Of a DNA stretch of 64,000 bases, positions 37,096-47,050 are shown in pieces. The notes below the pieces were generated by a model, which was given only the letters and a program-made list of their open reading frames with translations, was not told the origin of the DNA and did no database searches. The position numbers were made by a program, and so were the translations under genes. Position 1 is the first letter of the stretch. Every line of letters begins with the position of its first letter. Origin of the DNA: Microbacteriaceae bacterium PS02333 (GTDB taxonomy: Bacteria; Actinomycetota; Actinomycetes; Actinomycetales; Microbacteriaceae); assembly GCA_029959665.1 (NCBI GenBank), contig JASCOI010000003.1, positions 25,117-89,116 on the forward strand, given 5' to 3'.

Positions 37096-37581
37096 GTGCC
37101 CACGCCCGAACCCACCCGCCGCCGGTCCGTCGACCGCCGGGTGCTCGTCCTCGCCATCGCGACGCTCGTCGCGTTCGCGATCGCGGCCGCCGCACGGGTC
37201 ACCGTCGACCAGGCCGTCGCCGGGTACGGCGTGCCGTCGCGCTACTCGAGCGAGGCAGCGAGCGGCTGGACCACGTTCGACACCGTCGACGTCGTCGCCG
37301 GCATCGGGGCGTCGGCGGCCGGCGCCGGCGTGCTGCTGTTCGGCGCGACGCTCGTGACCGCGGTGCGACGCCACCACCACCGTCGGCTTCCGCTCCTGCT
37401 CGGCGGGACCACCGTCCTGTTGGCGCTCGGCGCCGTCGTGGCCGCGGTGGTGGCGACGTCCGCGACCGACTTCGCCACGGTGTCGGAGGCGACCATCGTG
37501 CGGACCGCGCTGGCGGGACTGGCTGCTGCGAGCCTCCCGGCGGTTGCTCTGGCCGCGTTGCGGACGCGCGCCCGCCGCTGA
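37096..37581 (+). CDS. hypothetical four-helix membrane protein
   Basis: A 161-residue protein with no family that I recognise. Four hydrophobic segments lie at about residues 15-33, 58-80, 92-115 and 130-152. The first loop contains DQAVAGYGVPSRYSSEAASG. A histidine/arginine-rich cytoplasmic loop (VRRHHHRRLP) separates helices two and three. The start is GTG 37096. It ends seven bases before the convergent lepA stop. Confidence 0.75.
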   Translation: MPTPEPTRRRSVDRRVLVLAIATLVAFAIAAAARVTVDQAVAGYGVPSRYSSEAASGWTTFDTVDVVAGIGASAAGAGVLLFGATLVTAVRRHHHRRLPLLLGGTTVLLALGAVVAAVVATSATDFATVSEATIVRTALAGLAAASLPAVALAALRTRARR

Positions 37582-37588
37582 GCCGGCG

Positions 37589-39436
<1,848 letters not shown>

Positions 39437-39442
39437 GGTTCC

Positions 39443-40645
39443 TCAGGTGGGTCGGACGGTCGAACGATTGTCCCACGGTTGTGCGTGCTCGGCGTCCGGG
39501 GCCGGCAACGCACCGAGGCCGTGCCGCAGGTCCTCCGGCGTCGCGGCGAGGCACACGCGGATCCAGCCCTCGCCCGTGCGGCCGAACGCACTGCCGGGTG
39601 CGACGGCGATCTTCTCGCGCTGCAGGAGCCCGAGCGCCCACTCCGCGACGTCCCCGTCGGCGGCGTGCGACATGTCGATCCACAGGTAGAACGCCCCCTT
39701 CGGGTCGTTGTACCTGATGCCGGCGGCGTCGAGCACCTCGGTCGCGACCTCGAGGTTGGCGCGGTAGTGCTCGCGGGCGTCCCGGACCGCGGAGTGGTCC
39801 CCGACGATCGCCGCGAGGGCCGCGTACTGGTCGGGCTCCGCGACGCAGCTGATCATCGCCTCCTGGGTCGTCCGCATGGTCGCGCCGAGCCCCTTCGGCG
39901 TCACGAGGTACCCGACGCGGACGCCCGTCATCGCGTAGGTCTTGCTCAGCGAGAACGCGGTGAACACCCGGTCGTCCTCGTCGAGCGCCGCGAGGCTCAC
40001 GTGCCGCGTGTCGTAGGTGAAGTACTCGTAGACCTCGTCGCTGATCACCCAGAGGTCGTGCCGCTTCGCCAGGGCCAAGATGTTCCGGAGCGTCTCCTCG
40101 CCGAACACCGACCCGAGCGGGTTCGACGGTGAGTTCACCACGATCGCCCTGGTGCGCTCGGTGATGCTCGCCTCGAGTGCGTCGAGGTCGGGTTCGAACC
40201 CGTGCTGCGGCTCGAGCCGGTACGGCACCGGGGTGGCGCCGAGGATGTGCGCGTTCATCGTGAACGTCGTGTAGCCGGGATCCGGCACCAGGAGTTCGTC
40301 GCCGGGGCTCAGCACCAGAGTCATCGCCTGGAACAGTGCCTGCGTCGCGCCGATCGTCATCCAGATCTGCTCGAGGTCCACCTCGATGCGGTTCTCACGC
40401 AGCAGCTTCTGCTGGATCGCCTGGCGCAGCGGCAGGATGCCGCCGTTCGGGGTGTAGTCCGTCCGGTCCTCGGTCCACGCCCGCTTCGCCGCGTCCCCGA
40501 TGTGCGCGGCGACCGGGACATCGGGCTCCCCCACGACGAGCATGGTCACGTCGTCACCGCTCTGCTGCAGCAGGGCGGCCTGTTCGAAGACCCGGCGGAT
40601 GCCGGAGGGCGGGACGGTGTCGATCCGGGGTGCGAGGGACGGCAT
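39443..40645 (-). CDS. class I/II pyridoxal-phosphate aminotransferase
   Basis: Fold-type I aminotransferase, 400 residues, resembling AspC/AlaT-like enzymes. The PLP lysine is in FSLSKTYAMTGVRVGYLV near residue 240, the conserved NSPSNPLGSVF and SDEVYEYFTYD blocks are present, and the substrate Arg lies in GWIRVCLAATPEDL. I took ATG 40645 (MPSLAPRIDTVPPSGIR). The substrate could be aspartate, alanine or another amino acid. It is divergent from rpsT. Confidence 0.9.
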   Translation of the reverse strand: MPSLAPRIDTVPPSGIRRVFEQAALLQQSGDDVTMLVVGEPDVPVAAHIGDAAKRAWTEDRTDYTPNGGILPLRQAIQQKLLRENRIEVDLEQIWMTIGATQALFQAMTLVLSPGDELLVPDPGYTTFTMNAHILGATPVPYRLEPQHGFEPDLDALEASITERTRAIVVNSPSNPLGSVFGEETLRNILALAKRHDLWVISDEVYEYFTYDTRHVSLAALDEDDRVFTAFSLSKTYAMTGVRVGYLVTPKGLGATMRTTQEAMISCVAEPDQYAALAAIVGDHSAVRDAREHYRANLEVATEVLDAAGIRYNDPKGAFYLWIDMSHAADGDVAEWALGLLQREKIAVAPGSAFGRTGEGWIRVCLAATPEDLRHGLGALPAPDAEHAQPWDNRSTVRPT

Positions 40646-40698
40646 GTCCGTCACGGTAACGGAGCCGTGTTTCCGCGCGGTGACACGGGTCGTGCGCG

Positions 40699-40727
40699 TT
40701 GAACCGGATGCGCCGTCCTGGTAGTGT
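40699..40727 (+). promoter_or_regulatory. rpsT promoter
   Basis: TTGAAC (40699-40704) and TAGTGT (40722-40727) are separated by 17 bases, a close match to a housekeeping sigma promoter. The predicted transcript has a leader of roughly 105 bases. That leader contains a CGCGTTCC/GGAACGCG hairpin at 40742-40769, a plausible site for S20 autoregulation. Confidence 0.72.
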
Positions 40728-40837
40728 TGCTTGCTGGCTTGCGCGTTCCCCGCCCACGGGTGGAACGCGAGACGACCAAGGGCCCCTCTACCCAGCGGTC
40801 GCATTCACCCGTACGAGACGAAGCAGGAGCACCACGC

Positions 40838-41098
40838 ATGGCGAACATCAAGTCGCAGATGAAGCGCATCAAGACCAACCTCAAGGCCACCGAGCGCAAC
40901 AAGGCCTACAAGTCCGAGCTGAAGACGTTCATCCGTCACACCAACGAGGCGATCGTCGCCGGCGACAAGGAGAAGGCTACCGCCGCTCTCGCCGTCGCGT
41001 CGAAGAAGCTCGACAAGGCCGTGAGCAAGGGCGTCATCCACAAGAACCAGGCCGCGAACCGCAAGTCGGCCATCGCGAAGAAGGTCGCTGCGCTCTGA
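40838..41098 (+). CDS. rpsT: 30S ribosomal protein S20
   Basis: Primary 16S rRNA-binding protein of the small subunit, 86 residues. The N-terminus [20 protein letters not shown] and the lysine-rich helix ending [14 protein letters not shown] are diagnostic. ATG 40838 follows GCAGGAG at good spacing. It is a monocistronic unit with its own promoter and a strong terminator. Confidence 0.98.
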   Translation: MANIKSQMKRIKTNLKATERNKAYKSELKTFIRHTNEAIVAGDKEKATAALAVASKKLDKAVSKGVIHKNQAANRKSAIAKKVAAL

Positions 41099-41112
41099 CG
41101 CACTGACCCCCT

Positions 41113-41147
41113 CGAAGGCCCCGCACCGTTCCGGTGTGGGGCCTTCG
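41113..41147 (+). terminator. rpsT terminator
   Basis: A 14-bp stem with one G-U (CGAAGGCCCCGCAC/GTGTGGGGCCTTCG) starts 15 bases after the rpsT stop. It is followed by TCGTTG rather than a long T-run. Confidence 0.85.
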
Positions 41148-41203
41148 TCGTTGCGGGGTGGGTCCGCGGGTTGGTGGTCCGGGTCGCGGCGCGTTTCGCT
41201 TTC

Positions 41204-41263
41204 GCACAACCGAAAGCAAGTCGCACCGGTGATCGCCGTGGTGCGTCGTGCTCTTGGTTGTGC
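41204..41263. repeat. long imperfect palindrome between rpsT and holA
   Basis: The 24-base arms (41204-41227 and 41240-41263) match at 20 positions when folded, with a 12-base loop. A smaller nested hairpin GCTTTCG-CACAAC-CGAAAGC (41198-41217) competes with it. It sits between convergent genes and could act as a terminator on both strands or be a REP-like mobile palindrome. Confidence 0.6.
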
Positions 41264-41318
41264 AGACACACCGGGGCGAGGCTCGGGCGGCGCGGACGGA
41301 CGGGAGGCTCGGGTCGGC

Positions 41319-42338
41319 TCAGCGGGGTTCGCCGCGACGGGCGATGGTGCGGACCATGACCTCGAGCGCGTAGTGCGCGTCGCGCGAGCCACCCTTCACC
41401 GCGGTGTCCGCCTCGGCGATGCTGATGATCGCGTTCGCGAGCCCGGCCTCGCTCCACCCGGCGACGTCGCGCTGCGCACGCTGGACCTGCCACGGCGCCA
41501 TGCCGAGCGCGGACGCGGCCTGGCCGCTCGAGCCCCGGTAGGCGCTGACCTTCGCCATCGTGCGGATCTTGCTCGCGAACGCGGCGACGATCGGCACGGG
41601 TGCTTCGCCGGTCGACAGCGCGTGCCGCAGCTCGACGATGGCGGGTGCCGACCGACCCGCGAGCGCGATGTCGGCGACCTTGAACGCGTTGGTCTCGACG
41701 CGGCCGCCGTAGTACTTGTCGACGACCTTGTCCGTGATCTCCTGCGCTTCGTCGGCGAGGAGCTGCCGGCACGCGGCCGCGAGTTCGGCGAGGTCGTCCG
41801 CGAAGGCCGCCACGAGGGTGCGGACCGCGGACGGTGCGATCTTCCGACGTGCGGCGCGGAACTCGGCGTTCACGAAGTCGATGCGGTCGGTCTCACGCTT
41901 GAGTTCGTCGCACTGCACCTCGATGCCGCCGCCCGATCCGCCGCGGATCGCGTCGAGGAGCTTCTTTCCGCGGACTCCCCCGCCGTGCCGCAGCACGAGG
42001 GTGACGTCGTCCGCCGGCGCGCCGAGGTACGAGATGGTCTCGGTGATGAAGGCGTCCGTGCACTTCTCGACGTTGGTGACCCGGACGAGGCGCGGCTCAC
42101 CGAAGAGGGACGGACTGGCGAGCGTCGCGAGCAGCCCGGGTGCGTACTGGTCGGCTTCGAGGTCGTGGACCTCGAGCGCGGGGTCTTCGCCGACCAGGAG
42201 GTCGCGCAACATCCCGGTCGCCCGCTCGGCGAGGAACGTCTCCGGCCCGGTCACGAGGACGACGGGCGCCGGACGGATGCCGGACCACGGGACCTGGTCG
42301 ATCTTCGCGGCGGCGCGCGCGGGCTTCTTGGCGGGCAT
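41319..42338 (-). CDS. holA: DNA polymerase III delta subunit
   Basis: Clamp-loader subunit that opens the sliding clamp. It is 339 residues. The Walker-like region VVLVTGPETFLAERATGML starts near residue 26, EVHDLEADQYAPG follows, and the C-terminal collar contains MAPWQVQRAQRDVAGW and a DAHYALEVMVRTIA end. ATG 42338 has AAGGAA upstream. Its first 80 codons are overlapped in another frame by the open 3' end of comEC, which is unusual. Confidence 0.94.
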   Translation of the reverse strand: MPAKKPARAAAKIDQVPWSGIRPAPVVLVTGPETFLAERATGMLRDLLVGEDPALEVHDLEADQYAPGLLATLASPSLFGEPRLVRVTNVEKCTDAFITETISYLGAPADDVTLVLRHGGGVRGKKLLDAIRGGSGGGIEVQCDELKRETDRIDFVNAEFRAARRKIAPSAVRTLVAAFADDLAELAAACRQLLADEAQEITDKVVDKYYGGRVETNAFKVADIALAGRSAPAIVELRHALSTGEAPVPIVAAFASKIRTMAKVSAYRGSSGQAASALGMAPWQVQRAQRDVAGWSEAGLANAIISIAEADTAVKGGSRDAHYALEVMVRTIARRGEPR

Positions 42339-44784
42339 GCGTTCCTTCCGATGGTGCGGGTCCGAGTCTACGGGCCACCGCCGACCCTTCCGCTGCCCAT
42401 CCCGAGGGCGTCTGCTCCGGGGACGCCCGCTCGGTCCACACCTCCGGTCCGTCCGCTCCGCCACGTGCGACCACCGTGCCCTGCCGATCCGTCCGGAACA
42501 CGGTCGTCCCGGACGCGGCGAGCATCTCGAGCGCCCGCGCGGTCGGGTGTCCGTACGAGTTGTCCGCACCGACGCCGATCAGTCCGACCGGTGCCGCAAG
42601 TTGCCGGTAGAGCAGCGGGTCCTGGTCCGAGGAGCCGTGGTGCGACACCTTCACCGCGTCGACCTTCCCGAGCGGTACCCCGCCGCGGAGCCGTCGCTGG
42701 GCGATCCGGTCGAGATCCCCGAGCAGCACCGCCGACAAGCACGACCTGCATGACTCCGGCGCGTCCACCGCGAGCACGATGCTCGCGTCGTTGCCGACGG
42801 CACGATCACCTGCTGGCGGCCAGAGCACGCGCCAGGTGACCTCGCCGATGGTCCCGGCGGTCCGGTCGTCGGCCCGGCGGACGTCTGCTCCGGCCTGGGT
42901 GAGCTTCCGGACGACGCCTGTGTCCGCCGGGCGACCGGTCGGACCGGTGAGCACCACGTCGACATCGGCAGCGACCTCGTCCACTGCACCGACGTGGTCA
43001 CGATCGAAGTGGGTCAGCACCAGGAGGTCGAGCCGGCCGACCCCGAGCAGGTCGAGGCACGCGCGGAGGCGCTCGCGATCGTCTCCGGTGTCGACGAGCG
43101 CCGTGCTCGCCGCGCTGCGGAGGAGCACCGCGTCCCCCTGCCCCACGTCGCACATCGCGATCGCCCAGTCGGCGGGTACCCCCACGCGGACGACCACGAG
43201 CGGGACGATCACGGTGCCGGCGCCGATCACCGCGACCGTCGCCGCCGCCACGAGGAAGCGCAGCCGTGCCACCGCGGGCCCGAGCACCGCGCCGACGAGA
43301 GCTCCGGACACCAGTACCGCTGCACCCACGCCGACGAGTCCGGCCGGCCACGGCACCGACGCCGCCGGGAGTGCTGCGGCACCGTGCGCGATCGCGCCGA
43401 TCGCCGATGCGGGCAGCCATGCGACGGCGGCGACGACCGATGCACCTGCCGGCCAGACGGGAGCGAGCAGGCAGGCGAGGAGCCCGACGACGGTGACGAC
43501 CGGCGCGAACGGCTCGGCGAGGAGGTTCGCCGGTACCGCGTACGTCGGGAGCGCCGCCGAGAGGGGGATCGTCAACGGCCAGCACGCCATCTGCGCCGAG
43601 ACGGGGACCGCGAGTGCTGCTGCGACGGGCGTCCAACACCACCGCGCGAGCAACGCGGTCAACGGTGGCCCGAGCACCACGATCCCGCTCGTCGCGAGCA
43701 CGGATAGCCCGAACGCGAAGGAGCGGGCGAACCACGGATCGACGACCAGCATGCCGATGACCGCGAGCGCGATGAGCGGAACGCCTCGGACCGGACGCCC
43801 GGACAGGTGCACGACGAGCACGACGACGGCCATCACGGTCGCGCGCAGGATCGACGGATCAGGACGGACCAGCACCACGAACCCGACCGAGAGCGTGATC
43901 GCCACGGCGGCGCGGACTGCACGGCCGAGTCCGAGCGCACGGCCGACCAGGACGACCACCGCGACGATGACGGCGCAGTTCGACCCGGACACGGCCGTCA
44001 GGTGGGTCAGCGCACTCGTCTCCATCGCCGTCTCGGTGTCGGGGTCGAGCCCGCTGCGGTCACCGATCGCGAGCCCTCGGAGCAGTGCCCCACCCGGCTC
44101 GGGCAACTCGTCGGTGATCCGCCCGAACGCCTGTCGCACGCTGTCCGTGACGGCGAGCACACCGGTCGGGGGTTCGGACGCGGGCACACCGCGGAGGAAC
44201 ACCACCGCGGCCTCCGGTCCGCCCGGGCCGTCGGGTTCGACCGCTGCGCGCCCGGCGAGCACCGTGCCCGCAGCGGCGCGGAGGGGCGTGTCCGGCACGA
44301 CACGGACCGGTACCCGCAGCCCCGTGCTCTCGCCGAGTGCCCGCAGCGTGCCCGTGGTCGACCGGGCGGAGTTCGCGATGTCCCGCGTGAGCGCCACCTC
44401 GACCTCGACGGTCCGTCCCGCCGTCGCTCCGAGCTCCGTGGGCGACCGAGCCGTCTCCCCGACGGCCACCGCGATCCCGACGAGTGTGCAGCAGGCGGCA
44501 GTCGTCACCGCCAGGGCGAGCACCACGGACACGGCGGGCGTCGCACGCTCCGTTCGCCGACCGAGAAGTGCGACCGCGATGACGCCGGTCAGCGCAGCGC
44601 TACCGACGCACCACCACGCCACCCCCGGCACCCCCACGAGCAGCGCCGCACCCACCCACGCGAATGCGACGGGACCGGCGAGCCGGAGGTCACCGAGTCG
44701 TGGGGCGAGATCGGCGCGAAGCCCGGCCGCGCGGTTCCCGTCTTCTGCCGGGTCGTCGGATCGGGTTTGGCGGGTGCCAGTCAT
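42097..44784 (-). CDS. comEC: ComEC/Rec2 DNA-uptake channel protein, with aberrant C-terminal extension
   Basis: Predicted membrane channel for transforming DNA. An N-terminal DUF4131-like region spans to about residue 200. A competence domain with about ten helices includes LTHLTAVSGSNCAVIVAVVV. A metallo-beta-lactamase domain begins near residue 590 (MCDVGQGDAVLL, LTHFDRDHVG, KVSHHGSSDQ). Normal similarity ends around FRTDRQGTVVARGG, near residue 770. The frame then stays open for over 100 Arg-rich residues that overlap holA by 242 bases, so the real end is doubtful. It is separated from comEA by a 2-kb insert that includes a second comEC start. Confidence 0.85.
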   Translation of the reverse strand: MTGTRQTRSDDPAEDGNRAAGLRADLAPRLGDLRLAGPVAFAWVGAALLVGVPGVAWWCVGSAALTGVIAVALLGRRTERATPAVSVVLALAVTTAACCTLVGIAVAVGETARSPTELGATAGRTVEVEVALTRDIANSARSTTGTLRALGESTGLRVPVRVVPDTPLRAAAGTVLAGRAAVEPDGPGGPEAAVVFLRGVPASEPPTGVLAVTDSVRQAFGRITDELPEPGGALLRGLAIGDRSGLDPDTETAMETSALTHLTAVSGSNCAVIVAVVVLVGRALGLGRAVRAAVAITLSVGFVVLVRPDPSILRATVMAVVVLVVHLSGRPVRGVPLIALAVIGMLVVDPWFARSFAFGLSVLATSGIVVLGPPLTALLARWCWTPVAAALAVPVSAQMACWPLTIPLSAALPTYAVPANLLAEPFAPVVTVVGLLACLLAPVWPAGASVVAAVAWLPASAIGAIAHGAAALPAASVPWPAGLVGVGAAVLVSGALVGAVLGPAVARLRFLVAAATVAVIGAGTVIVPLVVVRVGVPADWAIAMCDVGQGDAVLLRSAASTALVDTGDDRERLRACLDLLGVGRLDLLVLTHFDRDHVGAVDEVAADVDVVLTGPTGRPADTGVVRKLTQAGADVRRADDRTAGTIGEVTWRVLWPPAGDRAVGNDASIVLAVDAPESCRSCLSAVLLGDLDRIAQRRLRGGVPLGKVDAVKVSHHGSSDQDPLLYRQLAAPVGLIGVGADNSYGHPTARALEMLAASGTTVFRTDRQGTVVARGGADGPEVWTERASPEQTPSGWAAEGSAVARRLGPAPSEGTHARQEARARRREDRPGPVVRHPSGARRPRDRAGDVPRRAGDRDVARPPGRRRPRARGPRPRSRPVRTRAARDARQSVPLR

Positions 44785-45002
44785 GTCGAGAGGGTCGTCA
44801 GCACCGACGTCGTGGTCGGCATCTCGTTGCAGGTCATCTACGGGACGCTAGGGCGCGATTCGTCCCGGCGACGGCTCGAGGCTGCTGCTTGTGCAGGAGA
44901 GCAGTGGCTCGGTCAGCTGGTGAGGAGCGGTCGGGCAACCTGACCGGGACGTCGTCCCGCCCGATTGACGTCAACCGGTTGCGACGCATGCGCGGCTGAA
45001 CC

Positions 45003-45430
45003 ATGTGCTCGCGTCGTATCGTCGGCTCTTCGATCAATGACCGGATGCGGTGCTCGCTCGCCGTCGCCGTCGCCGTCCTGCAAATGGCGGTGCATCGCCA
45101 GAATCCAGTTGGGACGATTGTCCACCTCTGTTCTGGGAGCCAGTTCTGATCGGAGACTATCGTCCGTGCGTCGGGTGATGCGGGCCTGCTCGGATGCATG
45201 GGTAGGGTCGGAGGGTACGCGGACGACACGGCGACGGAATCGATTCCTGCCCTCTTGCAGAAGAACGTCTTGAACAGGAAACGATGGTCGAACCAGGAAG
45301 CGCTCCGGCCCGCGATCATCACTTGGATCGAAGGCACCGATCACCGAAACGGCGCCAACGCGGTCTCAGCGAGCCGACCCCGATCGAGTACGAGACGACC
45401 ATCGACCCACAGGTCACACTCAAGGCCTCG
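45003..45430 (+). pseudogene. IS3-family transposase OrfB remnant
   Basis: Only the C-terminal half of an rve-type transposase is left. Conserved pieces are SRRIVGSSINDRM, NPVGTIVHLCSGSQF (normally HSDRGSQF, so the catalytic Asp is lost), DAGLLGCMGRVGGYADD, ALLQKNVLNRKRWSNQE, LRPAIITWIEGTDH and, after a frameshift near 45347, PTPIEYETTIDPQVTLKA. An in-frame TGA lies at 45147. The 5' half is missing from about 45000. It cannot make active transposase, but it marks past insertion. Confidence 0.85.
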
Positions 45431-45624
45431 ACGAGCAAGTCAAGTCAAACTGCAGCAGTCCCGAAACCGATGGTCGCCAGTTCGGCGGACATCGGCGCGC
45501 GCCGGACCAACCACTGACCTGAGCCCCTCGAAGCGCGAGCCTCCGAGCACTTCAACGCCGGCGCCGTCGCAGCGGTTCCACTGAACGCAGGACACGGATG
45601 ATGGCCGCGCTCCGCCACTCACAA

Positions 45625-46472
45625 TCAGTGGACGGTCGAGAACGAGCCGCATGTTCCCGTCGAGCTCAGCAGGGGGAACAGCTTGTTGTTGTAGTTGTTC
45701 ACGCTGCTGCCAGGGTTCGAAGTGACCCAGTCGCTTAGGTCAGGATTGTGGCAGACTTCAGTGAATCGCTCGTCATCGAGGCCAAAGTAAACAACCTGAT
45801 AGCTCTGCGGTGCTTGAAGGTCTCCGAGCACGGCGTCATAAGACGCATCGGGGATCGCCGTGATTTCAAACGTCCGACTGGACCCGGCGAGACGTTGGGC
45901 AGAGCCGAAGCCCCCGCCGTCAACACCTTCGGATGTAAGCTCGTTGAGGTCGACGCCACCGAGTTCGACGCCGCACAGCTGTGCCTCTGAGTCATCGAGG
46001 ACTCCACCCTTCGGCACCAATTGACAGACGGCACTCGTGCTCGGCCACAGAGCGACAAGGAACATCGCCGCAGGGTCCGGATTGATCGCACCAAAGCCGT
46101 GGAACGTGAGATTGCGCCCCGGCGTCGTGTTTGTAACGGTGAAGGTGCCGGACGAGTTGAGCACGATGCTACTGAAACCGGGCTTCTCGTCCGCTACCTT
46201 CTTCTCGTAAGCGGGCGAATACGAGTAGTCATGTCGAACGTGTAACCATCTGCGTCTTCCACGCTTGTGTGACCAGTCGCCGCGGGCTCTGATGATTCAC
46301 TGGGTTGATTCGAAGGACTCGCGGAGCGGGTCGCAGGAGTGCTCGTCTCGGACTCGTCCTTCACGGCGGTCGAGTCCGAGCAAGCCGTCAAGCAGACAAA
46401 CGAGCACATCAGGGCGACGGACGCCAGCGCAAACCGATTACGGTAGGACGGCGCGAGGTGCGGGCGGATCAT
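45625..46472 (-). pseudogene. putative lipoprotein gene with a single frameshift
   Basis: The start ATG 46472 gives MIRPHLAPSYRNRFALASVA with lipobox LTAC and a Ser/Thr/Glu-rich linker. After DADGYTFDMT the frame shifts near 46228: frame one stops within nine codons, while another frame continues as YSYSPAYEKKVADEKPGFSS and on to a C-terminal domain ending GTCGSFSTVH. One missing base would explain it. The repaired product would be about 282 residues with several cysteines. I recognise no family. It could be a pseudogene or a sequencing error. Confidence 0.7.
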
Positions 46473-46739
46473 GGGGGTGCCTGCTCTCGGTGGCGGATCA
46501 CGGACTTCGTGCCATTCAAGATCGTGACCACGACGCGAGCAACGCAACGACCATGCGGTGAACCGCAGGATTGCGGTCAGTTGACGGTGCATCAGTCCCC
46601 GGGACGTGTCACTGCGAAGACGTCAATGTCGCCGTACGGGGTGCTCGCAGAATTGTTCTGCGTCGGCGTCTTCTGTTACGTCGCCATAGCGTGACGGCCG
46701 CCACGTCGATCATCCAGAGGGTGAAGAACATCGCCCCTC

Positions 46740-47050
46740 GCCGGCGCCCGGGAGCCGATCAACTTCCGCGCGCGCCACGGCCGGCGTGCGTCGGAGCTGC
46801 CCCACGGCGCAGGCCACCCCGATCAGGCCGACGACGACAAAGCCGTGAAGACGGCTGCTGCGACGGCCCGGACGACCTCGGACGCTCGTAACCAGCGCAG
46901 GACCACGAACCCGCCGGCGACGACGACCGCTGCGCCCGTCACGACGAGCCAGGCCGCCGCGGGGTAGCCGACGAGCACCGCCGCGACCACCCACTCGATC
47001 GCCTCCGGGACCGCGACCCGGAGGTCCGTCCGGTCGGCCGCGGGGTTCAC
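46740..47050 (-). pseudogene. comEC: truncated, frameshifted 5' end of a second comEC
   Basis: GTG 47050 overlaps the comEA stop by four bases, the standard comEA-comEC coupling. The first 75 codons encode a ComEC N-terminus: TDLRVAVPEAIEWVVAAVLV aligns with GDLRLAGPVAFAWVGAALLV of the intact comEC, and the following AAW/AW and helix also match. This frame stops at 46823. In the next frame FVVVGLIGVACAVGQLRRTP continues the likeness to LVGIAVAVGETARSPTE for about 25 codons before the insert boundary. Confidence 0.78.

Larger units (their letters stand above)
44785..46739. other. lower-GC insert splitting the comEA-comEC operon
   Basis: About 2 kb lies between the intact comEC and the broken comEC start next to comEA. 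The base composition is visibly less GC-rich than in the flanks, with several poly-A/T-containing stretches. It holds a decayed IS3-family transposase (plus strand) and a frameshifted lipoprotein gene (minus strand). The remaining gaps (44785-45002, 45431-45624, 46473-46739) show no supportable gene. Confidence 0.8.

Noticed and set aside
44834..45337. 167-codon minus-strand frame in the comEC insert
   Set aside because: It is antisense to the IS3 transposase remnant and has no domain or ribosome-binding site.
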